Origin: Neocallimastix lanati (nom. inval.)
Lineage: Eukaryota; Neocallimastigomycota; Neocallimastigomycetes; Neocallimastigales; Neocallimastigaceae
Reading direction: 5' to 3'
DNA length: 64,000 bases
Assembly (NCBI GenBank): GCA_016946835.1
Contig: JACVTC010000020.1
Location: 632,501 to 696,500, forward strand
Part shown: piece by piece, positions 1 through 13,347 of the stretch
Numbering within the stretch: the first letter of the stretch is position 1
Layout: every line of letters starts with the position of its first letter
Notes under the pieces: generated by a model
What the model was told of the DNA's origin: nothing
The model's input: only the letters and a program-made list of their open reading frames with translations
The model's database searches: none
Position numbers and translations under genes: made by a program

Positions 1-1551
1 TTAATTTTTGTTATTGAAGAATTTCTGTATTTTGGTTCATTTTTATTTTAATAAGGATTTAATTTAGTTTTGATCTTTGTTTTATTAATAGTTTATTTCA
101 AAGGTTTAGAAAATATTGTACAGAAACTTATAATTCTGTATTTTATATCAAATATTTATTGAAATAGTTTTTATTATAGTTAATATGAAAAAAATAAGAT
201 TTAATAATGATTATGTTAAAAATAATGATTCGTCATACAATAAATAAATTAAAATAAAATTTAAATTAATATAAATAATGAAATAATTTCATTGTATAAA
301 AAAAAGTATAAATACAAAAGGATATATTTTGTTTTTAAAAAATATAGATATAACCATAATAATATATATATATAAAAAATAGAATGCGATAATAAAATAT
401 ATTAAATTAAAAAACATGTCTTTAACAAAACTCTTAAATATCTTTTTAATAAAATTTGAGTGTCATCTAATTTTGTTCTTTTAACAGATTAAGAGTCTCA
501 GTCATACCGATTGAGAATTTCATAAAAGTTAAGTTTTAAATTTTCATTATACCTGCTTATTAATAAATAAACATAAATAAATAAATATATAAACAATATC
601 TTACAAATACTAATTTTCTTTTATTTTTCTATTCTTTGAACATATACACATGAGAAATTACTCAAATTTGAAAATTATAAATAAACAGTAATTTTTCAAA
701 CGAATAAGTATTGAATATTAAAAACACATAAATCATTGAAAGATAAAAATCATAAAAAAAAAAAGTAAAAAAATAATAATAAAATAAAATAAATAAAACA
801 TAGTAAAGATAAGTCAACTATAATATTTAAGCTGAAGTTTAAAAGATAAAGGAAACAAAAATAAACAAATAATGTTTTTCACATTTAAGCCAAAATGCAT
901 ATATAGAAAGAATAAAAAAAAATAAAGTCAGCTCTATAATTTTAAGCTGAAGGATAAAATAAAGAAATAAATAATATCCAAGGTCAGCTATTAATGGGTT
1001 ATAAATTAAAGGAGTATGAAATTAAACTAAAAATAGACATTTAAACAAAAAAATATAAACTTCAAATTAAATAATAAATTAAAAAGGGAAATAATAATAT
1101 AAATCGTTCAATATAATAATATTTTAATATAAATAAAAGCACTAAAAATAGAATTTTAATTATAAAATTATTATCATTAATACTAACAATATAACGAACC
1201 AATACAATAAAATTAATCATATAAATAATATCATTTATAATGTATATATATATATATAAAAAAAGGTTATTTTTAATATAAATATTTATATTAAAAGTTT
1301 TATTTATATTAATTTAATTTAACAAAAAGTCAAATGTGCAAATCAACATTCATCAATCCAATAAAAAGATTTATATTCATTATGAAAATATAAAATTTAT
1401 TTATATACTTATTTATCCATATATATAATTATATCATTCGAAATGTATAAAGAAGACAACAAGAAAACTCATATTTTATTCTCCAATTTAAAAATATATA
1501 TATATTGATTAAATCGTTTAAAACAATAATTACAGTATTAATTCATTCAAA
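1..1551. other. AT-rich non-coding region upstream of copia element
   Basis: No open frame or recognisable RNA is visible. The stretch is A/T homopolymer-rich. It may hold the 5' LTR and leader of the copia element that starts at 1552, but I found no convincing LTR end or tRNA primer-binding site, so the left boundary of that element is not defined. Confidence 0.6.
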
Positions 1552-3744
1552 ATGCCAAGACCAGCTAGAGATAATAATTCTCGTCTTATAGATATAACCA
1601 ATGATATCTTACCCAAAGGGATTCAATTCAACTACTCGGAAAACTTCAACAATGTATGTGAACTAACTCTAGAAAATTTCCAATATTGGAGGACCAATAT
1701 CCTATATCTACTTACTATCAATAATTTAGAAGAATATATTAGTTCCCCTGTTGTGAAGAAACTTAAAAGGCGCGATATCACGGACAATATAGAAAACTAT
1801 ATAATAGACAACTTTGATGGGTCCTTAGTGTATGCTCCAAACACTACTAAGGAGGAAATAAAGAAAGATATTCTCGTCAAGTGGATCATTACCAACAGCC
1901 TCGGCGAGAAGACAAAAGCACTACTTAAGAGCCACAACAAAACCGCCTACTAAATGTGGCAATTTCTTCAAGAGTCTTTCACTTTAGGCGTTGAACATAA
2001 AAAGATGATCCTAAAACAAAAACTAAATTTATTAAAGTTCAATATGGAAGATGACATTCATATTTTTATCGCAAACCTCCAAAACATGATAGAGGAATTA
2101 GAGAATATAGATTCCACAATGACAGACAATGTAAAGGTAGGAATCTTAGCCAGGGCCCTTCCAGAAGATTTAAAATGGATCAATGTTTTTCAGTTTAATA
2201 ATAATTGGAAAGAATGCTGTGCCTATGTGAAAAGACTGATTCCGGATATCGTATATTCGAGGTTAAAAGAAAAAGAGATACTAGAATTAAAGCCAAAAAA
2301 CGTTTTCAACCTTCAAACCAAAAACAACCATATCCATAATAAATTAAACCACAAATTAAGACGAAGAAGGAATGGAAGATGCTTTCTTTGTGGAAAATAC
2401 GGTCATTATCAAAAAGAGTGTTTCAAAAACAAAAGAAATAAAACTAAAAGGTTTGGTAAAAATAAATTAAACAAAAACAAAGAAAGAAAATGTAATCCTA
2501 ATCCTTCAAACAACAAACCAGTATATTCAATAGATGCTTCTAATAATTACAAAGATAATTATCAAGAGGATTTTATAAAAGATTATAACTCGGAAAGTGC
2601 AATAGAAATTAATAGCATCGAGACTGATAATAATTACAACAAATTAACACGAGAAATAAATAATAACAATTTCATGATTTGGATCCTCGATTCTGGTGCT
2701 TCAATAAGCACTACCAATAATATTAATTCCCTTATCAACCTCAAAAAGTGCAACACAAATATTATACTTGCCGATGGAAAAGAAATACGTTCAAGTAATA
2801 TTGGAGACTTTGTTGGTTACATAGACCAACATAAATTTATCCTAAAGGATGTTTTTTACTCAAAATTTATCAAAAGAAACCTAATATCAATAAATCAATT
2901 GATTAAACAAAATTACAAAATAATATTCAACAACAATAATAATTCAACTCAAGCTATCATTTATAATGAAGATGGAAAAAGAATTTATAATTCAATATCG
3001 GACAACAAAAACATTTTTAAACTTTTTATCTCAAAAAACCCATCTAAATTTACATATGATAATCAAACCAATAAATATGAAATCAACAAAGTGAAAATCA
3101 ACAATTATAAAATGATGACCCTGTGGCATAGACGTCTTGGCCACTATGATATTTCAAAAATTAAAGACAAATTAAGCAACATCAACATTAAAAATAACAA
3201 ATGTTCCATTTGCATTAATTCAAAAATGAAAAATAAACCCTACAAACTTTCAACTAATAAAACTAATCAAATATTTGATCTAATACATTTAGATTTGGTT
3301 GGTCCGATCACACCCTCTATTAACAATAATAAATATTTTCTATCCATCCTTGATGATTTTTCTCGCTTTGCATGGGTTATATTTTCTGAAAATAAAACAG
3401 ACATATTCAACAAATTTATTATCTGGCACAACAACATATATAATACATTTAATATTAACGTCAAATCAATCAAGTCAGATAATGGTAAAGAATTTAGCAA
3501 TACTAATTTCCAAACATTTTGTCAAGAGAATGGAATAATCCATAACTTCACAGTTCCATATAATCCTTCCCAAAATGGAAAAGTCGAAAGACTTAACGGT
3601 ATCCTTATCTCTTCTGCAAAAGCTCTGTTAAATGAAGCGAAACTTAGTCGCCATTTTTGGGAGTACGCAGTAGATACAGCTAACTTTATCCATAATACTT
3701 TTTGTTTTGATATTTTTGATGGCGGTAGCAATGACTTCAGGTGA
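1552..3744 (+). pseudogene. Ty1/copia Gag-Pol, interrupted and truncated in integrase
   Basis: Two open segments in the same frame (1552-1953 and 1954-3744) are separated only by TAA at 1951-1953, so this was one polyprotein. The first part reads like a copia Gag N-terminus (a UBN2-type W..NI..LL pattern). The second part has, in order, a CCHC zinc knuckle (CFLCGKYGHYQKEC, ~residues 143-156), an aspartic protease motif (WILDSGAS, ~245), an integrase HHCC region (LWHRRLGH ... CSIC), and an integrase core with the D, D (SDNGKEF) and E (NGKVERLNG) positions. Homology stops near 3705 after FIHNTF. The integrase end, reverse transcriptase and RNase H are missing and DNA from an inverted gypsy remnant follows. 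The stop could be suppressed in a live element, but with the truncation a dead copy is more likely. No flanking LTRs were identified. Confidence 0.85.
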
Positions 3745-4970
3745 GTTGTTAATTATTGGAAGTGCCTTTGGGTTATTTTCTACTTGGTTGGTTTGTTTAC
3801 TGGGAGTCATCCTTCTCCCAATTATTGGTTTAAATGGCTAGTACTACTTGATACGATACTTTTTCTTCCATTTCTGCAAGTTGTTTAAAGGAATAGGGGC
3901 AATCCGTAAATTTGTGTCCCGGTTGTGAGCAACGGAAACAGATAAGTCGTTTATTTAAATTATTACCAAAATTGGAAGTATTAACCTACTTAATTTGATT
4001 ATTATTTTTGTTATCACCATTTAAGTTAGTGATCGACATGAGATTATTTCCAGGGGTAAAGGTCGCAATATTTCGTTTGTTATTACCGTAAGATTGATTA
4101 TTATTTTCCATATAGTTTCTATAGTTATTAAAATTTTGACTGTTATATTTTGAATTAGTATTATTATTAATTCCATTTACATTATTATAAGTATTTCCAT
4201 TGAGGTTTTTATTATTATAATAATTATTATAGTTATTATAATATTGACTATTATTATTATTATCTTTATATCCATAAGTGTTATAATTATTATAATTAGG
4301 ATTAAAATATCTCTGGATGCCACGACGACGGGATTGTCCTACTAAAAATTCTTGATAGAATGGGTGATTCATAATCGATAAACCTCTGTTATTCTGAGCT
4401 ATCATCAAATTATTACTATGATAATTATTTTCATTGAATGAAACTGTATTCATCTCTCTCTGTTTCTTCTGCAACCTCAGCTACCTTGTAAGCTTCGCTT
4501 AATGTTTCACATTCAGCCTCCAATACTCTTGAGCAAGGATACATTCGAGTTTTTATTGCATTTATGTAGTCTTTTACGGAAACAAATTGTTGACGGTCTC
4601 TGCTTAGCCTGTGATATAATCTTTTATGTCTATAATTAAATTTTTTTACTGTTTCATTGTTACTAATTTTTAAATCCTTTAGAATAGAACATTTATCATT
4701 TTCAGTGATGTTTAAGTATTCTTCGATGCACGATTGAATTTGCTTGAGGGAAGGATATTTCACTTCATTTCCCTTTTTCACTTTAAGAGAATTCAAATCT
4801 CCATGTACATCTTCATCTGTGGCTTCTAATACCCAAATGAAGATCTTTCTTGGTTCGACGATGTCATATAATTCTAGGGTTTTAGCTAAGTCGCTAATCC
4901 AAGTATCAACGTCTTTGTCATAATCGTTCAAGCGAGGTAGAACCCTTTGTAACTTTTCGGCATCAATCAT
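3712..4970 (-). pseudogene. Degenerate Ty3/gypsy Gag
   Basis: Reading leftward from 4970, a Gag-like protein (4970 to 4431) aligns by eye with the Gag of the intact element at 17340-18257: YPSL..I...I..YL with LL..L...K....E.VK.FN.R...LYH.L, and a closing EAYKVAEVAEE like the AFAIAEKVD of the intact copy. The frame then shifts at about 4431-4474 into an Asn/Tyr-rich tail. An in-frame stop sits at about 3983-3985. A CCHC knuckle (CFRCSQPGHKFTDC) is still readable beyond it, at about 3900-3945. Pol is absent and the sequence abuts the cut copia integrase. Frameshift plus stop plus missing pol indicate a dead remnant. Confidence 0.75.
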
Positions 4971-5285
4971 TTTTTTTTTTTTTTTTTATAATTAATGTTA
5001 ATGTAAATTGTTAAATGTAGAATTAAGAATAGGTAGAATATTTGTAATTAAATTTTTATATTATTGATATATTATATAATATGATTAATAAAGTATTTTA
5101 TTTGTAAAAAAAAAAATTTTAAAAAAAGAAAATAAAGAAAAATAAAATAAGATAAAATAAAATAAAAAAAATTCTAAATTTTTTTGAATGGTTTGTTTTA
5201 TTAGAAAGATATTAAATCAATATTATTCAAACTATTATTTAATTATTATTATTTTCTTTTCATTGTTTTCATATTATTTTATTTT

Positions 5286-5306
5286 GCTCGCCCGGATTCT
5301 CCACCA
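5286..5306 (-). other. Probable tRNA primer-binding site of the inverted gypsy remnant
   Basis: The plus strand reads GCCCGGATTCTCCACCA, like a tRNA 3' end with CCA. The minus strand is therefore TGGTGGAGAATCCGGGC, placed 5' of the gag remnant, as expected for a PBS. An LTR-like edge (TGATAC) begins 8 nt further right at 5315. The intact element at 18741-18758 has the same arrangement and the same CTCCACCA end. Confidence 0.6.
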
Positions 5307-5314
5307 AAAATTTA

Positions 5315-6663
5315 TGATACAATATAAGTAATAAAGTATCAAATTTTTATTTATTTAATTATAACGAGGTCGAGCAAATAGGGAATTTATAAAATAATAT
5401 ATTCCAACTCAAAGATAATAAATAATAATTTACACAAATAATAAAATTTATTTATTTCTTTTTAAATCTTGTTTTTATTTATTTATTTAATTTTACATAA
5501 ATTATTACAATTATATTTTATATTCCTCTGAATATAATAATTATTAACTATCTCTAATAATTCAATTTATATTAATATCTTAATAATAATTTTACTTATA
5601 ATTGTAGGATTCAACTCTTATCCTTTAACTATAAGTAATTACTTAATTATTTAAACTAAACTATAAGTTCTCTAAAACTATTATTTTACTCAATTAGAAT
5701 TTCTAAAACAACAAGAAAACTCTCTCTTTAACTTTTATTTCATTCTCTTCTTTTAAATTTATTAATTAATTTTATCTTGAATATTATTGGCTGTCTAATT
5801 AATTTTTAATCTATTTATATAATGATTTAGTATATTATATATTGTAATTATTTTTCACTATATTATTATAGGATTTGTTGAAATTACAACTGAATTAAAT
5901 TTCAATTTCAATTAATTTCAATTAAAATTATTAAAAACAAAATAATTAATAAAAATTTATAATTCATTAATTATTCTTTAAATTTTATTTATTTTATAAT
6001 ATTATAAGTTATTTGATCATCTTAGGACCAGCTTAGGCCTACTGATTCTAATGATATCATATTAAACTTAAATATTATTAATAAATAAAATATTTATTCA
6101 ACATGAATCATTTGGTCATGTCATCCTTGATTCATAAATTAATGTTTATGTATTAATTTATGTTATATTGATTTAATTAATTATTAATTATTAATTACTA
6201 TATTAAATATTTAAATTTAATATTATATTATATATATTAGCTAATATATTAGATTAAAAAATATAATTTATTTATATTAAACATATTCTTATACTAAATA
6301 TTATTATTATCAACTTTATATTATTATTATCAATATTCTCAAACCTACAAAGTATAAAAAGAAAATTCAAATTTATCTTTTTGTTCTTTGTAAGGTTATA
6401 GTTAACCTATTATAATATAACTATATATTTTTATTAATAAATAAAAATTTTTTATCATATCAAACCAATCATTAGTTTTAATTAAGTGTTAAATTAACAA
6501 ATTTAACTTTATAACTCTTTTATTTTAGTAATTTACTTATATCTATATAGTTATATTATATAGATATATCAACCTGATTCCTCGTTAAATTCAATCTGTC
6601 TACTTTTTAACAGGATTTTCTCTTTTGTTAATTTTCTTGTGTATTTCTAGCTGTATTATATTA
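5315..6663. repeat. Old LTR-like sequence (TGATAC edge)
   Basis: Begins TGATAC next to the PBS. About 45 nt on it carries a G-rich block ending GGGAATT, the same layout as at 7728 and 11913. Shortly after comes an AATAATAATTTACACAAATAATAAAAT-like stretch resembling the start of the intact LTR at 12534. No coding capacity is visible. The right boundary is uncertain. Confidence 0.45.
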
Positions 6664-7729
6664 AAAATGGTAGACTCGGGGTGATTCTTATTGATTTAAA
6701 ATCAAGCAGGGGACGGGTATTACCCTGCTTTGATTTTAACAAAGAAAAAAATTTTTTTTTTATTAAAAAGTGTTTATTATTTATTAATATAAAATTTTAT
6801 TATTTAAAGTACACATATTTAATTTTTAAGAAATTGTTACAATATTTATATTTTTTTTATAAATTTAAAGTATAATTAATTGTTTATAATTTAAGTAATT
6901 TTATAGAATTATTGAATTAATTTTATATCAATAATTCATTTTTGTTTTAATTTTTATAAATATAATAATATAATATTCAAATATAATTTAATTAAAAATA
7001 ATTATAAAATAAATATATAGAAAATAGTTTTTACTATTTTCTTTGATATTTTTAAGTTAAATAAATTGTTTTTAAAGATTAATATAATAAATTTAATAAT
7101 CTTTAATTATTTTAAATAATACTTGTAATTATTTTCAAAATATCAAAATAAAATAAAATTTTTATAATATTTAATTAATAAATTTGATAATATTTAAATA
7201 ATAATTTTTATAATAAGTAAAAATTTTTAATAATAATTTTTAATAATAAATTTAATTAATAATCTTAATAATTTTATAATAATATTTAATAGTTATAATA
7301 AATAAATTTTTATAATAATATTTAATAATTATAATATTAATAATTTATAATAATTTTTAGAATAATATTTAATTAATAATTTTAATAATTTTATAATAAT
7401 TTTTATAATAATATTTAATTAATAATTTTAATAATTTTATAATAATTTTTATAATAATATTTAATTAATAGTTTTAATAATTTAGTATCTTAAAAGTATA
7501 ATTTTAATATTTACAATTGTATTTTAATATACATATATTTAATAATATAATAATAAAGTAATTAATTAAAATTTATTTACATTATTTACAAGTTAAAATT
7601 AATTTATATTAAAATAAATTAAATTTTATTATTAAGTTTAGGTTATCAAGAATATAGGAAAGTACAATTTAGTAAAGAATTATTAATAATAAAATAAAGG
7701 TTATTAATTCATTCTTTACCAAAAATGAT
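6664..7729. repeat. ~1.05-kb non-coding direct repeat, copy A
   Basis: Nearly identical to 9840-10865. Starts AAAATGGTAGACTCGGGG and ends ACCAAAAATGAT, and has no ORF. The TGGTAGACTCGGGG head looks like a tRNA primer-binding site. A stem-loop with arms GCAGGG/CCCTGC plus flanking AAATC/GATTT pairs follows at 6696-6739. The simplest reading is the internal region of a non-autonomous LTR retroelement. Orientation is not certain because the right end also carries an ACCA next to a TGATAC edge. Confidence 0.6.
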
Positions 7730-8650
7730 ACGATATATTTTTAAATATTCGTATTTACAATAGTTTTGGGCGCTACACTGGGGAATTGTATTAAATTATA
7801 TATTCTAATAATAATATTAATTATTTTATTTAGTTATTTAAAATTTTTATTTTATGATATTTGTTTTGTAATATTTTATTTTTATTTTATTTTATTTTAT
7901 TTTATTTTATTTTATTTTATTTTATTTTATTTTATTTTATTTTTATCATATTAATTAACTATTAATAATTATGATTTAATTATAATATTCTATAATTAAT
8001 TACTTAAATAACTAATTTTATTAAAACTAATAACTAAACTACTATCTTAACTAATTAAAACATTTTTCTTATATTAAATCAACTATTACTAATTAACATA
8101 TATCAATAATTTTTTTTTTTAACAAAAACATTTTTTTTTATAATAGTATTTTTATATATATTTTTTCATAATTATTATCTCTATATTAAATCATAATTAT
8201 AATATTTTATATAAACATTAATATAAAAGTTTATATTATAATAATTAAATTTTATACTATAATAATATTATTTTATATGATTTATAATTAATATAAGTCA
8301 TCATTTTTATATAATTAATTTTATAATAATATATATTTTACAAACTTTATATAATTAATATAATTTAATAATAATTTTAAAGTATCATTATTTTTCTTTT
8401 CATCTTGTATCAAAAATGATAAATTTTAGAAATTATCTTAATTTTAATATAGAATTAAAAAGTGATAATTTCAATTTATTTTAATAATAACTGTATAAGT
8501 TATTTATGAATTAAAAATGTTTTATTAAAAATAACACTAAAAATTTGGTTTATTAGAACACTTGTTTTCTAATATTTTATTTTATAAATCTTTTATTAAA
8601 ATTTATTAAACATTACAAAATTTAAAGTGATTATTAAAATTATAAAATTA

Positions 8651-8684
<34 letters not shown>

Positions 8685-9839
8685 TTTACATGAAATATTT
8701 ACAAGTATTTATATTTTTCTTTAAAATTAAACTATTTATAATTTATAAATAAAAAGAATAATTAAATAAAATAAAAGTAATAAAATTAATAATAAAATAA
8801 ATATTTAATAATAAAATAAATAAATTTGTTTATTATAAAAATAATTAAAAATATTTTGTTATTTAAATTAATAAATTTTGTTATTATAAAATTATTATTT
8901 AATTATAAAATTAATTATAAAAATTATTATAAAACTAATTATTAAAACTAATTATTTTATTTTAAATTTAATCTTAATATTTTTATTTTGAAAAATATAT
9001 AATATTTCTTTCATATCTGAGTATTAATGTAATTTTTAAGTGTAATTTATTTGTTTTAATTAATTAATTAATTAATTTTTTTTTTTATTTTATTAAATTA
9101 TTATTAAACTTGGCTAAGGTTAGTTTTGATTGTTAAGATAATAACTGAATTTCAATTCAATTTCAATTTCGATAATTCAGTTATTTGAATTTCAATATTA
9201 ATAAATAACAATAATATAATAATTATTATTAAATTAACTTTATTAAAATATTTAGGAATTAGTTTAGGCCAACTAATTACTAAATATTATTAACATATTG
9301 AAATTAATATATATTAAATAATGTAAACACGTGATTGTCATATTAAATTAATTTCTACATATTATATTTTAATTATAAAATATAATATTTAGTTATTATA
9401 TTCTTATATTTTATTTATATTAAATATTTATATTATTATCTTACTTTATATTATCAATATCAAACTTATATTAATACTATTACATATCCATATTAATAAT
9501 TAATATTTTAATAATTAATTATTTTATATAAATACATATTTAAATCTTTTGATTAATCCTTTGTAGGATTATTGTAATTTAAATTATAGTAATAATTATA
9601 TAAAATAATAATGTAATAAAATATTATTAAGATTAAATAAAATTTATATTTTAAATAAAAAAACTTAATTATAAAATTTACTAATAACAATATGTTTTAA
9701 ATAAGAGTAAAATTAAGTTATTAATTAATTACTATAATTTGGCATCTTGACCTAATCGTTAAGACCAAATTATCTTAAAACTTTGACATTGATTTTATGT
9801 ATAATAAATTTTCAAGATTTATTAATTTTGTTATTTATC
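7728..9839. repeat. AT-rich LTR-like segment between the two direct repeats
   Basis: Starts TGATACGATAT with a GGGCG...GGGGAATT block at about 7768, matching the edge at 11913. Contains a TTTTA microsatellite (about 7868-7943) and an AAT run (about 8656-8680). At about 8690-8780 there is an ATTTACAAGTATTTATATTTT stretch like those at 11345 and in the intact LTR at 12715. Ends TTGTTATTTATCA before copy B. At 2.1 kb it is long for a single LTR, so it may be two merged pieces. Confidence 0.4.
7868..7943 (+). repeat. (TTTTA)n microsatellite
   Basis: About fifteen tandem TTTTA units. The apparent 62-residue ORF across it (7766-7954) is a low-complexity artefact. Confidence 0.9.
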
Positions 9840-10865
9840 AAAATGGTAGACTCGGGGTTGACACTTAGATATTTAAAATCAAGCAGGGGGGACGGGTATT
9901 ACCCTGCTTTGATTTTAAATAATAAAAAAAAATAATTCTTTATTAAAAGTTATTTATTTTTTTATTAATATAAAATTTTATTATTTAAAGTACACATATT
10001 TAATTTTTAAGAAATTGTTACAATATTTATATTTTTTTATAAATTTAAAGTATAATTAATTGTTTATAATTTAAGTAATTTTATAGAATTATTGAATTAA
10101 TTTTATATCAATAATTCATTTTTGTTTTAATTTTTATAAATATAATAATATAATATTCAAATATAATTTAATTAAAAATAATTATAAAATAAATATATAG
10201 AAAATAGTTTTTACTATTTTCTTTGATATTTTTAAGTTAAATAAATTGTTTTTAAAGATTAATATAATAAATTTAATAATCTTTAATTATTTTAAATAAT
10301 ACTTGTAATTATTTTCAAAATAAAATAAAATTTTTATAATATTTAATTAATAAATTTGATAATATTTAATAATAATTTTTATAATAAGTAAAAATTTTTA
10401 ATAATAATTTTTAATAATAAATTTAATTAATAATTTTAATAATTTTATAATAATATTTAATAGTTATAATATATAAATTTTTATAATAATATTTAATAAT
10501 TTTAATAATTTTATAATATTAATAATTTATAATAATTTTTAGAATAATATTTAATTAATAATTTTAATAATTTTATAATAATTTTTATAATAATATTTAA
10601 TTAATAGTTTTAATAATTTAGTATCTTAAAAGTATAATTTTAATATTTACAATTGTATTTTAATATATACATATATTTAATAATATAACAATAAAGTAAT
10701 TAATTAAAATTTATTTACATTATTTACAAGTTAAAATTAATTTATATCAAAATAAATTAAATTTACAATGAGGTTTAGGTTATGAAGAATATAGGAAAGT
10801 ACAATTTAGTAAAGAATTATTAATAATAAAATAAAGATTATTAATTCATTCTTTACCAAAAATGA
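9840..10865. repeat. ~1.03-kb non-coding direct repeat, copy B
   Basis: Second copy of 6664-7729, with the same TGGTAGACTCGGGG head. The hairpin (9872-9918) is retained with a slightly longer G run. The ATTCATTCTTTACCAAAAATGAT end is also the same. Small indels in the A/T-rich body distinguish the copies. No coding potential. Confidence 0.65.
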
Positions 10866-12528
10866 TTTATACCTAATATTCTTAATCTACAAAAATTAAA
10901 TTTTGCAGAAGTGAATAAAAGGATAAATACTGAATAAAAATTGATTTAAGGAATTTAAAAAAAATAAATATGTTTTATTATTAAACACAAAAATGTTTTA
11001 TTAAAAAAATTTATTTTTATTTTAATATTAATCTTTATTTATTTAATAATTAATTTTGTTTAAATTAATAAAATAATTGTTAAAAACTAATAAAATAATA
11101 AAATGAAATATTTATTATTTAAACTAATTTATTTTAAATTTTAATAATAAAATTGATTATTAATAACTAATAAAATATATAATAATTTATCAAAATAATT
11201 AATAATCATAAAAATTGATTATTAAAAACTAATAAAATATCTATAATAATTTATTAAATAATTAATAATCATACTTTTTGATTATTAAAACTAATAAAAT
11301 ATTTATAATAATTTATTAACTAATTAATAATAAAGAATAATTTATAAGAAATATTTACATGTTTTTATATTTTTCTTTGATTTTAAACTATTTACATTAA
11401 AAATAATAAAATTAATAAAAGAGAAATAAAGAATAATTTATTATTAAATTAAACAATATTTACAATTAAAATGTTGATAAAGATGAGTTTTAAAATGTTA
11501 TTTTAATTACAATTTGTTTATAAAAGTTGAGTTATAAAATAAATAAAATAATCATTATTTTAAATAAAAGTAACTTAAAAAATTATTTAACTATCTAATT
11601 TTAATTTTGAGATGTTTGTAAGTTTGTTTATTTGTTATTTATAATTTATTAAATTTGTTTATTATTTTGTTTATTTGTAGTCTTAGAAAAATATTATTTA
11701 TTAATTTATTTTAGTTTTTAATTAAAATTATTAATGATTAATTAATTTATTATTATTTTATTTTAATTATCTTTATTTAATTAATTTTTCTTAAATATGG
11801 ATTTAATTTTTTTTAGAATGGATTAATTTTTGGGTTAAGCTAGAAAACTTTAACATGAATTTGTTTTTTATTATTTATTTTAATTTAATAATTTTGTTAT
11901 TTATCAAAAAATTGATACGATATTTTATTAAATACCGTATATGTTAGTTGGGCGTTTGTGCAAAAGGGAATTACTCCAAGAATATTATATTACAATAATT
12001 ATATTTACTTTTTATTTATTTATCTTTTATTATTTTATTTATTATATTTTATCATAAAAAAAAAATACATGTTTTATTATTATTCCTTAAAAAAAAAGAA
12101 AATATTTATTTATAAATTATTTTCATAATTATATTTTTTACTAATTTTATAAATTTTATTTATCGAAACACTAAAATTAATTAATAAATATAAATATTCA
12201 TAACTTTTTACTTATAACTATTAATTCATCTTGTTTAACATTATTTAAAAATTATTTTAATATTAACATCAATTTAATTAAACATTCAATCTCCGTTATA
12301 ATTAATATAACTAATTTTACTATATTATCAACAATTCTTTTAATATTTTTAATATTATTATTTAATTTAATATTTTAATAATTAATAATAATAAATTATC
12401 TTTAATAATATATTAATAATATATTTTAAGATTCATTATATAAAATTAATTTTTAATAAATATTTATATTAATAATTTTTCTAAATAATTTTTCTATTAT
12501 TTTCTATTATTTTTACTGGACATGCATC
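10866..12528. repeat. LTR-like fragments, no gene
   Basis: A/T-rich sequence resembling 8500-8800 and the intact LTR in short blocks. A TTGTTATTTATCA end (to about 11906) lies a few bases before a TGATACGATAT start (11913). The latter is followed by GGGCG and GGGAATT, which looks like two LTR ends meeting. I see no coding region. Confidence 0.4.
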
Positions 12529-12533
12529 AAAAT

Positions 12534-13323
12534 TGGTATGGTTCATATAATTTTAGGAATATAATAATAATTAACACAAATAATAAAATTACAATAATAA
12601 AAAAAAAAAAATAATTTGTTTTAAAATCAATATTTATTTATTTAAATTTAAAAAAATAATAATATAATTATTTATTTAATAAAAAGAAAGTTATTGATTA
12701 TATTTTATTTCACTAAAATTACATGTATTTATATTTTTTTTATCAAATTAAAATTTGTAAAGCCTAACTATTTTTTTAATAAACTAATTACTAATTATTT
12801 TTATAAATAAAACATTTAAATTGAAATTGAATTATTATTTTAGTTAATAATATTATTGTTATAAATAGTAGTTATATATTATTGAATTATTAATTATTTA
12901 ATAATAGTTTAATACTAATATATATAAAATAAAAATAAAGAGATTATACAGAATATTTTATTGTGGTTTAGTTAAATTTAGTAATTAAAAATAAATTTAA
13001 ATTGATAACGAAAATTTTAATAACTAATTAAATAGATTTGATTATTTTCAATATAACATAATACAAAAGAAATATAATATTAATATATTAAGTGGGCAAG
13101 GACAATATTCTTGGCTAAAGATTTTTAATACATTATAATGGAATCGGATCGATAATTCAAAAAGGAATTATAAGTTAATTAGTGATTTATTAACTTAAGA
13201 TTTCTATTTAGTAATATTTGAAGAATATTGGAAAGTTCCAATTATATAGAATAGAATAATCTATAAGGTTAGAATAATTTATATTATTCTAGCACAATTA
13301 GTATTATTTGTTCATTCTGTATT
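12534..13323 (-). repeat. 3' LTR of the Ty3/gypsy element
   Basis: Plus strand begins TGGTATGG and ends CTGTATT. It matches 18767-19555 base for base on inspection, apart from 13 versus 12 A in one homopolymer. The G-rich tract AGCGGGGGC (minus strand, about 13330-13338) next to it is the likely polypurine tract. The LTR edge could be one base further right, giving a 4-bp duplication instead. Confidence 0.9.
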
Positions 13324-13347
13324 AAGATGCCCCCGCTAAGACTCAAG

